In this document: in pieces, positions 1-6,137 of the stretch
Numbering within the stretch: position 1 is the stretch's first letter
Layout of the letters: each line of letters begins with the position of its first letter
Assembly (NCBI GenBank): GCA_905209435.1
Contig: CAJLTE010000114.1
Coordinates: 1 to 8,527, forward strand
Source of the DNA: an uncultured Blautia sp.
GTDB taxonomy: Bacteria > Bacillota_A > Clostridia > Lachnospirales > Lachnospiraceae
Direction of reading: 5' to 3'
Length of the DNA: 8,527 nucleotides
The notes under the pieces: model-generated
Databases searched by the model: none
Told to the model about the DNA's origin: nothing
What the model saw: the letters and a program-made list of their open reading frames with translations, nothing else
Made by a program: the position numbers and the translations under genes

Positions 1-2
1 TT

Positions 3-71
3 CAGTATACGGATATGCAGGTACAGGAGAGTGTGACAATAGAGGAAGCGAATGAGGGGGAAAAGGAGTAA
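3..71 (+). CDS. C-terminal end of an unidentified protein (partial)
   Basis: An open frame enters from the left edge and ends in TAA at 69-71. It gives about 22 residues, ending in a Glu-rich, charged tail (EEANEGEKE). The other two forward frames stop at 34-36 and 52-54, so this is the most open one. Too little is visible to name a family. It lies only 55 bases upstream of the MATE remnant and may have shared a transcript with it. It could also be chance. Confidence 0.35.
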   Translation, partial: QYTDMQVQESVTIEEANEGEKE

Positions 72-126
72 GATAGTTGGCTTTTTTGTGATAAAATAAA
101 GAAAAAACGGGAAGGTATCAAAAATT

Positions 127-283
127 ATGAAAAAGGATTCAAGAATGACAGAGGGAAGTATCTCTGGAAAGATTATCTTTTTTTGCCATTCCACTGTTTC
201 TCGGAAATCTGTTTCAGCAGTTGTATAATACAGCAGATTCCCTGATCGTAGGCAATTTTCTTGGAAGTAATGCGTTGGCTGCT
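127..283 (+). pseudogene. MATE-family efflux transporter, frameshifted and truncated remnant
   Basis: From ATG 127 the translation begins MKKDSRMTEGSIS, then goes out of frame at a T-run (about 179-185) and stops after about 34 codons. Reading on in the shifted frame gives PLFLGNLFQQLYNTADSLIV and then GNFLGSNALAA. These are hallmark first-helix residues of MATE multidrug/Na+-antiport exporters. A purine-rich GGGAAGG lies about 11 bases before the ATG. Intact MATE proteins have about 440-460 residues in 12 membrane helices; only the first 50 or so codons remain here, and homology stops where the hairpin-rich repeat begins. It is a dead gene. The family call is firm because the peptide is so typical. 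The exact frameshift base is not resolvable in the homopolymer. Confidence 0.85.
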
Positions 284-431
284 CACAGAAAACCCGAGAC
301 ATACCGCGCGAATTTATGCGGCTAGCATAAATTAAGTTTGCGAAGCAAACGATACTCCTTGGGCTTTGCACAAGGAGGTTCATATTTCCTGCATCGCGAA
401 GCGTGTTGCTGAGAATGGAGTAAACAGTAAC
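284..431 (+). repeat. Hairpin-rich non-coding repeat element
   Basis: Immediately after the truncated MATE homology lies about 148 bases packed with consecutive short palindromes. There is a 9-bp perfect stem (311-319 with 325-333, loop GGCTA), a 6-bp stem (336-341 with 345-350, loop GAA) and a 7-bp stem (355-361 with 371-377, loop GGCTTTGCA). A shorter CGC-GAA-GCG stem sits at 395-403. The terminal 39 bases (393-431) recur on the minus strand at 8129-8167 with 31 of 39 identical and no gaps, so this is a repeat family. No open frame of note covers it. The left boundary is set only by where MATE homology ends. It reminds me of dispersed intergenic repeats in Lachnospiraceae, which I cannot verify here. 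Confidence 0.7.
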
Positions 432-458
432 TTTTTGCCCGATGATTTACAAAATATC

Positions 459-486
459 TTGACAGAGGTATTGATTTTGTTATAGT
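459..486 (+). promoter_or_regulatory. Promoter of the Mn riboswitch / ATPase transcript
   Basis: A perfect -35 box TTGACA (459-464) is followed after 16 bases by TATAGT (481-486), one mismatch from TATAAT. The predicted transcript start, around 492-494, lies just before the first strand of the riboswitch closing stem at 495. That placement is what a riboswitch-controlled sigma-A promoter should show. Confidence 0.8.
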
Positions 487-494
487 ATTAGATT

Positions 495-600
495 CAATAA
501 AGGGGAGTAACCTACGTTTGAAAATCTGCGTTTGCAGTGTCGTCAGTACGGTGGAGACATCCGGCGCTGCAAGGAAATGGTGAGACTTTTATTGCATTTT
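495..600 (+). promoter_or_regulatory. yybP-ykoY manganese riboswitch
   Basis: The leader carries the family's conserved blocks in order: AAAGGGGAGTAAC (499-511), GTCGTCA (539-545), CCGGCGCTGC (561-570) and GAGACTTTT (582-590). The closing stem P1 pairs 495-503 (CAATAAAGG) with 586-594 (CTTTTATTG), including one G-T pair. A distal stem pairs 532-537 (TTGCAG) with 567-572 (CTGCAA). Members of this family bind Mn2+ between two conserved loops and commonly control Mn2+ exporters such as P-type ATPases and TerC/YkoY proteins. The gene downstream is a P-type cation ATPase, which agrees. The 3' strand of P1 is also the 5' strand of a terminator, so ligand-stabilised P1 should switch the gene on. Confidence 0.93.
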
Positions 601-629
601 TTGTTATGCAATAAGGGTTTCTTTTTTAT
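586..629 (+). terminator. Riboswitch expression-platform terminator
   Basis: The stem pairs 586-597 with 606-617. It has a 9-bp perfect core (TTATTGCAT / ATGCAATAA) extended by two G-T pairs and a C-G pair, with an 8-base T-rich loop, and is followed by the T-rich tract TTTCTTTTTT. Bases 586-594 are shared with riboswitch stem P1, so P1 and this terminator cannot form together. Without Mn2+ the terminator should form and stop transcription before the ATPase gene. Confidence 0.85.
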
Positions 630-704
630 ATCATTTTATTAAAAATCCTTCATTGCATAAAAAATTACAGTTGGTGAATATTTGCAAAAAAGGAGGCAAA
701 GGTA

Positions 705-3326
705 ATGAAGGAAATCTATCAACAAACAGTAGAAGAAGTTCTGGATCACGTGGAAAGCAGGGAATCAGGGCTTACCAGTGAACAGGTTGAAAGATCCAGA
801 GAGAACTGTGGATGGAATGAGCTTGCAGAAGGAAAGAAAAAAAGTATTTTACAGATTTTCTTTGAACAGTATAAGGATTTTCTGGTGCTGATATTAATTG
901 CATCGGCAGTGATATCCGGTATGCTTGGAGATGTGGAAAGCGCAGCGGTTATCGTGATCGTTATTACGATTAATGCGATTTTGGGAACCGTACAGACAGT
1001 AAAGGCTGAGCAGTCTTTGCAGAGTTTAAAGAAGCTTTCCGGACCGGAAGCAAAAGTATTGCGTGATGGTGTGGCTGTCCAGCTCCCTGCAAGAGAACTG
1101 GTTGTGGGGGATGTGATTCTGCTTGAAGCAGGTGATATGATTCCGGCAGATGGAAGACTGATTGAAAATGCAAGTCTTAAGGTGGATGAAAGTGCTCTTA
1201 CCGGTGAAAGTCTTGCGGTTGAAAAGAGCATGGACACTATTTTGGCAGAAGCACCACTTGGCGATCGGACAAATATGCTGTTTTCCGGAAGCTTTGTTAC
1301 ATATGGGCGTGGCAAAGCAGTTGTAACAGATGTAGGTATGCAGACAGAGGTTGGAAAGATTGCGGGACTTCTGAAATCGACTTCTGAAAAACAAACGCCA
1401 CTTCAGGCAAATCTGGATGATTTTGGGAAAAAGCTTTCGATTCTGATACTGATATTTTGCGGAATTCTGTTTGCAATCAATGTATTTCGTGGTGAGAAGA
1501 TCAGCAGTGCATTTATGTTTGCAGTAGCGCTTGCAGTTGCAGCAATCCCGGAAGCGTTAAGCTCTATTGTGACAATCGTTCTTTCTTTTGGAACACAGAA
1601 GATGGCAAAGGAGCACGCAATCATTCGTAAGCTTCAGGCTGTGGAAGGCCTTGGGAGTGTATCTGTTATCTGTTCGGATAAGACAGGAACGCTCACACAG
1701 AACAAAATGACAGTAGAAGATTATTATATTGATGGAAAAAGGATTTCAGCAGCTGCAATTGATGCAGCAGATCCGGCACAGAGATGTCTTTTGGATTACA
1801 GTATTTTATGTAATGATTCAACAAATGAAAATGGAGTGGAGATCGGAGATCCGACGGAAACGGCATTGATCAATCTGGGCAGCCGGTACGGAATCGAGGC
1901 TGCTGGTGTAAGAAAGCTTTATCCAAGGGAAGGAGAGCTTCCCTTTGACAGTGACCGTAAGATGATGTCAACACTTCACAGAATTGATGATGAAAACCGG
2001 ATGATCGTAAAAGGTGCGGTTGACCGGCTTCTGGAGCTGACAGACAGGATCTGGACAAAGGACGGAGTTCGGGAAATCACAGAAGCAGATAAAGAAAAGA
2101 TCCGGCGCCAGAATCAGGAATTTTCAATGGAAGGGTTACGGGTACTGGCATTTACCTATCGTGAAATTCCGGAGAAGCATGTATTGACGATAGAAGATGA
2201 GAACCATCTGGTATTTCTTGGCCTGATCGCTATGATGGATCCGCCGAGGGAAGAATCAAAGGCTGCAGTTGCAGAATGTATAAAAGCGGGGATCCGGCCG
2301 GTCATGATCACGGGAGATCATAAGATCACAGCAGCGGCAATCGCAAAAAGGATCGGGATCCTACATGATCTGTCAGAGGCCTGCGAAGGTGCTGATATTG
2401 AAAATATGAGTGATGAGCAGCTGAAGGAATTTGTCCCGAATATTTCTGTGTATGCAAGAGTGTCACCGGAGCACAAGATCCGTATTGTCCGTGCATGGCA
2501 GGAGAAGGGGATGATCGTGGCAATGACCGGAGACGGTGTGAATGATGCTCCGGCATTGAAGCAGGCAGACATTGGTGTTGCAATGGGAGTGACCGGAACC
2601 GAGGTCGCAAAGGATGCCGCAGCAATGGTGCTTACAGATGATAATTTTGCAACAATTGTAAAAGCAGTGGAAAACGGACGAAATTTATATCAGAATATCA
2701 AGTATGCGATCCAGTTTCTTCTGTCCGGAAACTTTGGTGCGATCCTGGCAGTTCTTTGTGCATCCCTTGCAGGACTTCCGGTTCCTTTTGCACCGGTACA
2801 TCTGCTGTTTATCAATCTTTTGACAGACAGTCTTCCGGCGATCGCGTTAGGCGTGGAGCCGCACAGCAGTGAGGTGATGAATGAGAAACCAAGATCAGCA
2901 GACGAGTCAATACTGACAAAGGATTTTCTTGGTAAAATCGGTCTGGAAGGACTGGTAATCGGTATGATGACGATGATAGGATTTTTGACAGGATATCATC
3001 AGAATGGTGCACTGCTTGGCAGTACTTATGCCTTCGGAACACTTTGTCTGGCACGTTTGTTCCATGGATTCAACTGCAAATCGGATCATCCGGTTATCTT
3101 TACAAAACGTTTCTTTAATAATAAATGGCTTCAGGGAGCATTTGCACTTGGGTCAGTACTTATTACAGCAGTACTGACGGTTCCTGGACTTCATTTTCTG
3201 TTTAAAGTGGAGACGTTGAACCTGATGCAGCTTGGATGCGTATATCTGTATGCGTTTGCCAGCCTTCCGATTATTCAGATGCTTAAATGGATACGCATGA
3301 AATTAAGAAAAAGAGGGGAAAGATAG
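705..3326 (+). CDS. Type II P-type cation-transporting ATPase, likely Mn2+/Ca2+ exporter
   Basis: This 873-residue inner-membrane pump uses ATP to expel a divalent cation. Visible features in order: N-terminal cation-ATPase domain; TM1-TM2 around residues 54-97; actuator TGES at 166-169; TM4 motif PEAL at 282-285; phosphorylation site DKTGTLTQN with Asp325; nucleotide-binding domain; MITGDH near 534-539; hinge TGDGVND at 608-614; TM6 motif NLLTDSLP at 704-711; and four C-terminal helices ending in a basic tail. The length is normal for the SERCA/PMR1-like group. AGGAGG at 691-696 sits 8 bases before the ATG. An upstream yybP-ykoY riboswitch argues for Mn2+ as the physiological substrate, as for lactococcal YoaB and pneumococcal MgtA-type pumps. 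Ca2+ transport cannot be excluded from sequence. The gene is monocistronic, ending at the terminator near 3407-3440. Confidence 0.93.
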   Translation: MKEIYQQTVEEVLDHVESRESGLTSEQVERSRENCGWNELAEGKKKSILQIFFEQYKDFLVLILIASAVISGMLGDVESAAVIVIVITINAILGTVQTVKAEQSLQSLKKLSGPEAKVLRDGVAVQLPARELVVGDVILLEAGDMIPADGRLIENASLKVDESALTGESLAVEKSMDTILAEAPLGDRTNMLFSGSFVTYGRGKAVVTDVGMQTEVGKIAGLLKSTSEKQTPLQANLDDFGKKLSILILIFCGILFAINVFRGEKISSAFMFAVALAVAAIPEALSSIVTIVLSFGTQKMAKEHAIIRKLQAVEGLGSVSVICSDKTGTLTQNKMTVEDYYIDGKRISAAAIDAADPAQRCLLDYSILCNDSTNENGVEIGDPTETALINLGSRYGIEAAGVRKLYPREGELPFDSDRKMMSTLHRIDDENRMIVKGAVDRLLELTDRIWTKDGVREITEADKEKIRRQNQEFSMEGLRVLAFTYREIPEKHVLTIEDENHLVFLGLIAMMDPPREESKAAVAECIKAGIRPVMITGDHKITAAAIAKRIGILHDLSEACEGADIENMSDEQLKEFVPNISVYARVSPEHKIRIVRAWQEKGMIVAMTGDGVNDAPALKQADIGVAMGVTGTEVAKDAAAMVLTDDNFATIVKAVENGRNLYQNIKYAIQFLLSGNFGAILAVLCASLAGLPVPFAPVHLLFINLLTDSLPAIALGVEPHSSEVMNEKPRSADESILTKDFLGKIGLEGLVIGMMTMIGFLTGYHQNGALLGSTYAFGTLCLARLFHGFNCKSDHPVIFTKRFFNNKWLQGAFALGSVLITAVLTVPGLHFLFKVETLNLMQLGCVYLYAFASLPIIQMLKWIRMKLRKRGER

Positions 3327-3406
3327 TGAGTCTTTCCTCAGGTATGCATCGGAAGCTTTTGGCTTTTTATGGTAAGGGCGAAAATGTAATTTTACTGAAG
3401 TTTTGG

Positions 3407-3440
3407 AAACAGCAGCTATATACAAGGCTGCTGTTTTTGA
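3407..3440 (+). terminator. Intrinsic terminator after the ATPase gene
   Basis: A perfect 10-bp stem pairs 3407-3416 (AAACAGCAGC) with 3427-3436 (GCTGCTGTTT) around a 10-base loop, running into a T-tract at 3434-3438. It lies 80 bases after the ATPase stop and should end that transcript. A weaker GA-rich hairpin (3315-3323 with 3331-3339) overlaps the ATPase stop but lacks a T-tract. Confidence 0.8.
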
Positions 3441-3447
3441 GTATAAT
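3419..3447 (+). promoter_or_regulatory. Probable promoter of the RelA/SpoT-like gene, nested in the terminator
   Basis: A perfect TATAAT at 3442-3447 lies 17 bases downstream of TATACA (3419-3424), which matches four of six bases of TTGACA. The -35 box falls in the loop of the preceding terminator hairpin, so the terminator and the new promoter are interleaved. Predicted transcription would start about 35 bases before the ATG at 3488. Confidence 0.55.
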
Positions 3448-3487
3448 AGTAGAAATAAGCAGTGCAAATTGAGGAAGGATCATTCAA

Positions 3488-4993
3488 ATGATAGTTAACA
3501 AGTGTTCGGAAAATTTACTTAAAAAATCAAAAAAATTATATGAGAATTACAGGGACAACTGTACAGTTGTCCAGAGAATGCTGGAAAAATATAAAAAGAT
3601 ATATCCCAATATTTCTGATTATTCTATTATGCATTTTATAGATATTGCAGAATTTTGCGATTTAATAATGGACAGAAAGAAACTGGAAGGCTTGAATGAA
3701 GATGAGTGTTACTGTCTTTTGCTGGCAGCCCTGTTTGCGCATACCGGATTTGGTTTAAATCAGGAAATCATGAACAGATATATAAACAGACTGGGAATTC
3801 AAAAGCAGACTCAATCGCTTACATTCCTGCAGATCATGAGCAAATATCATGTTTTGTTCAGTGCGTGTCTGATAGAAGAATATGGAGATATATTTGAATT
3901 TCCGTCAGAGAAACATAAATATGCCATAACCAGTATGCTGTATTTTATTGGCGGAAACAGCGATGATATAAATCAGCTGGAAGAAATTTTGGTATTAGAC
4001 AATAAAAATACTGTCAGATTGAAGGATCTGGCAGCAGTTCTTGTGGTTGGAAATCAGCTTGCAGAATTGAAAAATATAAATCCTGATCTGGATTATGAGG
4101 ATTTTGATAAATATAATTCTGAAGAGATTGTTGGATTTGTTGAAAGAAATGTCGTAAGAAGCATTTCTGTTAAAGATGGTAAACTTGTGATAGAAGCAGG
4201 TGGATCGGATTCAGCATATGCACTGATTGAAAGAAAAGTCAATATAATTATCAATAATTTTAATAAGATTCTCAGAAGTCTTACTCATGAGTCGGGTGAC
4301 AATACCAGTCTTTTTTGCATTGATTCGATAGAGCTCAAGTGTGTTCTGTCTGCTGAAAATTCAGAGAAGATCTATCTTAATAAAGAAATTGAAGAATCAT
4401 GGACAGAAGAGGATATTGAATTTTTTCATAAACTTTCTTTTGAAGAAAGAGTATTTTATGCGGATTATCTGTCTACAGAGTTTGAGATCACCAAATTTCT
4501 TATGGACTTTGCAAAAATAAATAAAGCAGTACTTGCGGGATTAGAGTATAGAGTAAAATCACCGAAGTCCTTATATAATAAGCTTTATCAGAGAGTAGAG
4601 AAGTCTTTTTTTGATTCAATAGCGGATGTTATTCGTTATACAGTGATACTGGAACCGAAAGAATATGTTGAACAGATACGATCTGTGACAGATGCTCTGT
4701 ATGAGAAAAACTGGAAGATATATTCATTGAAAAATTATTGGGTCAATGACAGCTTTCCGTATAATGGCGTAAATGCAAAGTTTAAAAACTCACGCAACTA
4801 TCGTATTGAAATCCAGTTCCATACTCAGGAAAGCTTTGATGTGAAAATGAGTGAGGAAGATCATAAACTGTATGAACAAAGAAGAGTTTTAGAACCGGGC
4901 TGTGATGAATATAACAGAATATTACAGTTACAGCTGAAATTATATTCAGATATGGAATATCCTGAAAATATTGCAGATTTAGAAAAAATTTAA
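3488..4993 (+). CDS. HD-like (degenerate) plus RelA/SpoT-type nucleotidyltransferase protein
   Basis: A 501-residue soluble protein with no signal or membrane segment. Residues about 30-200 are helical and resemble an HD-domain region: H49, then LLLAALFAHTGFG (78-89). The position expected to hold His-Asp reads Ala84-His85 or His85-Thr86, so metal-dependent phosphohydrolase activity is probably lost. Residues about 330-470 look like the RelA/SpoT synthetase fold: RVKSPKSLYNKL from Arg355, Asp380 in IADVIRY (metal-binding position), Tyr425 in FPYNGVN (place of the GYxSxH motif), EIQFHT with Glu441 (catalytic position), and a later YEQRR. Family members transfer pyrophosphate to GDP/GTP or, in toxic small synthetases, to ATP or tRNA. 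TGS and ACT domains of housekeeping Rel are absent. GAGGAAGG at 3471-3478 supports the start. The coding sequence is AT-rich compared with its neighbours, hinting at horizontal gain. Function is inferred, possibly alarmone or toxin/defence. Confidence 0.75.
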   Translation: MIVNKCSENLLKKSKKLYENYRDNCTVVQRMLEKYKKIYPNISDYSIMHFIDIAEFCDLIMDRKKLEGLNEDECYCLLLAALFAHTGFGLNQEIMNRYINRLGIQKQTQSLTFLQIMSKYHVLFSACLIEEYGDIFEFPSEKHKYAITSMLYFIGGNSDDINQLEEILVLDNKNTVRLKDLAAVLVVGNQLAELKNINPDLDYEDFDKYNSEEIVGFVERNVVRSISVKDGKLVIEAGGSDSAYALIERKVNIIINNFNKILRSLTHESGDNTSLFCIDSIELKCVLSAENSEKIYLNKEIEESWTEEDIEFFHKLSFEERVFYADYLSTEFEITKFLMDFAKINKAVLAGLEYRVKSPKSLYNKLYQRVEKSFFDSIADVIRYTVILEPKEYVEQIRSVTDALYEKNWKIYSLKNYWVNDSFPYNGVNAKFKNSRNYRIEIQFHTQESFDVKMSEEDHKLYEQRRVLEPGCDEYNRILQLQLKLYSDMEYPENIADLEKI

Positions 4994-5295
4994 CTGAATC
5001 AAGTAAGTCCTCTGCTTCAATTGCAAATATCCGTCTGACCCTACAGCATCAAATGTTACAGCAGGAGGTACCGGATAATTCCGGGTCATTTGATGCATGA
5101 CGATTAAAACCTGACAACAGCAGATTGTTGTTCTCCATATTAGTATATGTTCTGCATAGAAGCCTGTGAATGGTTGTAAGAGAGAAGATTTATGAAAATA
5201 GTGAAAAATAAACAATCCAACAGATAAACTCTTGAAGATGATGTGGTATTGTGTGGCATTATGTGAATTTTTGTGAGATTTCAGTAGAAAATAGC
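4994..5295. other. Gene-free spacer with a 10-bp inverted repeat
   Basis: No convincing gene lies here. An inverted repeat pairs 5046-5055 (GCATCAAATG) with 5087-5096 (CATTTGATGC), enclosing an inner 5-bp stem (CCGGA/TCCGG, near 5071-5084). No T-tract follows, so it is not a standard terminator for the upstream gene. The long minus-strand frame over this stretch runs through the promoter and into the shell-protein gene, lacks support as a gene and is treated as a shadow. The remainder is AT-rich with short TTGTG/TGTGG runs and no clear signal. Confidence 0.5.
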
Positions 5296-5324
5296 TTGTG
5301 ATTATAATGAAAACAAGGTATACT
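5296..5324 (+). promoter_or_regulatory. Promoter of the BMC shell operon
   Basis: TTGTGA (5296-5301, four of six matches to TTGACA) and TATACT (5319-5324, five of six to TATAAT) are separated by an ideal 17 bases. Transcription would begin near 5331, about 50 bases before the first shell gene. The leader folds a 7-bp hairpin (5343-5349 with 5355-5361), and AAGGAGG (5368-5374) follows. Confidence 0.65.
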
Positions 5325-5379
5325 AGTATAAAAGACAGCAGTCGGGAGAACCATTTTCCCGTCTCGTAAGGAGGATAAA

Positions 5380-5679
5380 ATGGCAAAAAACTATGATGGC
5401 ATGGCAGTTGGGGCATTTGAACTGGATAACCTGGTAGCTTGCTTTGTCGCTCTCGATGCAGCATCCAAGGCTGCAAACGTAACGATTCAAAGCGTCGAAC
5501 GAAACCGACTGAAAAGCGGAGCATGTGTAAAAATACGCGGCAGTGTTTCTGATGTGAATGCAGCAATGGAAGTGGCCTTAGAGACAGCCAAACCCCTTGG
5601 CAAGATTGTTTCTCACACAGTGATCGCATCACCTTCCGCAGATACTGAAGTGGCACTTAAGATGACCATTAACAAATAG
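5380..5679 (+). CDS. BMC-domain microcompartment shell protein (single domain)
   Basis: A 99-residue protein spanning one BMC fold of the hexameric shell type. It has the usual order: a first strand VGAFEL (10-15), a helix with LVACFVALDAASKAANVTI (18-36), a pore-proximal loop near KSGA (45-48), VKIRGSVSDVNAAMEVA (50-66), and a last strand ending SHTVIASPSAD (78-88). Such proteins form hexamers that tile the protein shell of metabolosomes and pass small molecules through a central pore. RGSVSDV replaces the commoner RGDVxAV, so it is a divergent paralogue. AAGGAGG ends 5 bases before the ATG. It is the first gene of a two-gene operon, only 24 bases before the next start. Which BMC type it belongs to cannot be told from this protein alone. 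Confidence 0.9.
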   Translation: MAKNYDGMAVGAFELDNLVACFVALDAASKAANVTIQSVERNRLKSGACVKIRGSVSDVNAAMEVALETAKPLGKIVSHTVIASPSADTEVALKMTINK

Positions 5680-5703
5680 AACATGTCAGGAGGAAATGAG
5701 AAG

Positions 5704-5991
5704 ATGTCATATGGAGCATTAGGATTAGTAGAGGTTGTGGGAAGCTGTAATGCAGTAGTTGTCCTTGACCAGATGCTGAAAACATCAGATGTGGAATTCC
5801 GTACCTGGCATACCAAGTGCGGAGGTCACGCAACTATATTCTTAAGTGGCGATATAGCAGCAGTAAAGGCAGCAGTAGATGCTGTAAAGGGAAACCCGCC
5901 CTGTGAAATTATAGCAGCAGCTGTAATCTCAGCACCGTCTGAAGAAACATCAAGACTGGTGAAAGAAGAGGAAGAAAAACACCATAAATAA
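5704..5991 (+). CDS. BMC-domain microcompartment shell protein with pore-loop cysteine
   Basis: A 95-residue single BMC-domain shell subunit starting MSYGALGLVEV, the classic first strand. The start is set at 5704 because AGGAGG (5688-5693) lies 10 bases before it; an in-frame ATG at 5683 is upstream of that site and would give 7 extra residues with no ribosome-binding site. Later landmarks are SGDIAAVKAAVDAV (48-61) and a C-terminal strand AAAVISAPSEET (71-82), then a charged tail EEEEKHHK. The pore-loop region reads TKCGGHA (37-43), so Cys39 aligns roughly with the first Gly of the GSG pore motif of PduA-type hexamers. Cysteines near pores bind Fe-S clusters in PduT and GrpU; whether that applies here is inference. 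It is co-transcribed with the preceding shell gene, and a terminator follows. Confidence 0.92.
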   Translation: MSYGALGLVEVVGSCNAVVVLDQMLKTSDVEFRTWHTKCGGHATIFLSGDIAAVKAAVDAVKGNPPCEIIAAAVISAPSEETSRLVKEEEEKHHK

Positions 5992-5997
5992 TAGCTA

Positions 5998-6043
5998 AGA
6001 GGACTTTCTGTAAATCAGTAAATGAAATGCAGAAAGTCTTTTT
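5998..6043 (+). terminator. Intrinsic terminator of the BMC shell operon
   Basis: A perfect 9-bp stem pairs 6002-6010 (GACTTTCTG) with 6030-6038 (CAGAAAGTC), extendable outward by a G-T and three A/G-T pairs, with a 19-base loop and the T-tract 6039-6043. It starts 7 bases after the second shell gene and separates it from the hexapeptide-protein gene. Confidence 0.8.
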
Positions 6044-6137
6044 GGAATATGTATAAAGATTCTGCAGTAAAGAAGTGTCAGGGTATTGAAAATGATGTGA
6101 AGGTAGTATTAAATCAAGAAGGCAGGTATTTCGGAAG

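Noticed and set aside
284..431. CRISPR-like array in the hairpin-rich region
   Set aside because: The palindromes differ in sequence and there are no regularly spaced identical repeats or spacers.
746..1624. Several minus-strand frames opposite the ATPase gene
   Set aside because: They are antisense shadows of a well-supported P-type ATPase and show no family resemblance or ribosome-binding sites.
3287..3472. 61-codon plus frame overlapping the ATPase end
   Set aside because: It runs through the terminator and the next promoter, lacks a ribosome-binding site and resembles no known protein.
4979..5656. Long minus-strand frame of about 225 codons across the spacer and the first shell gene
   Set aside because: It overlaps a clear BMC-domain gene with its own promoter and ribosome-binding site. 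Its translation is rich in Leu/His/Arg/Phe with no recognisable domain, and it has no credible start signal.
5683..5703. Upstream ATG start for the second shell protein
   Set aside because: AGGAGG lies downstream of this ATG and is correctly spaced for ATG 5704, which also gives the normal BMC N-terminus.
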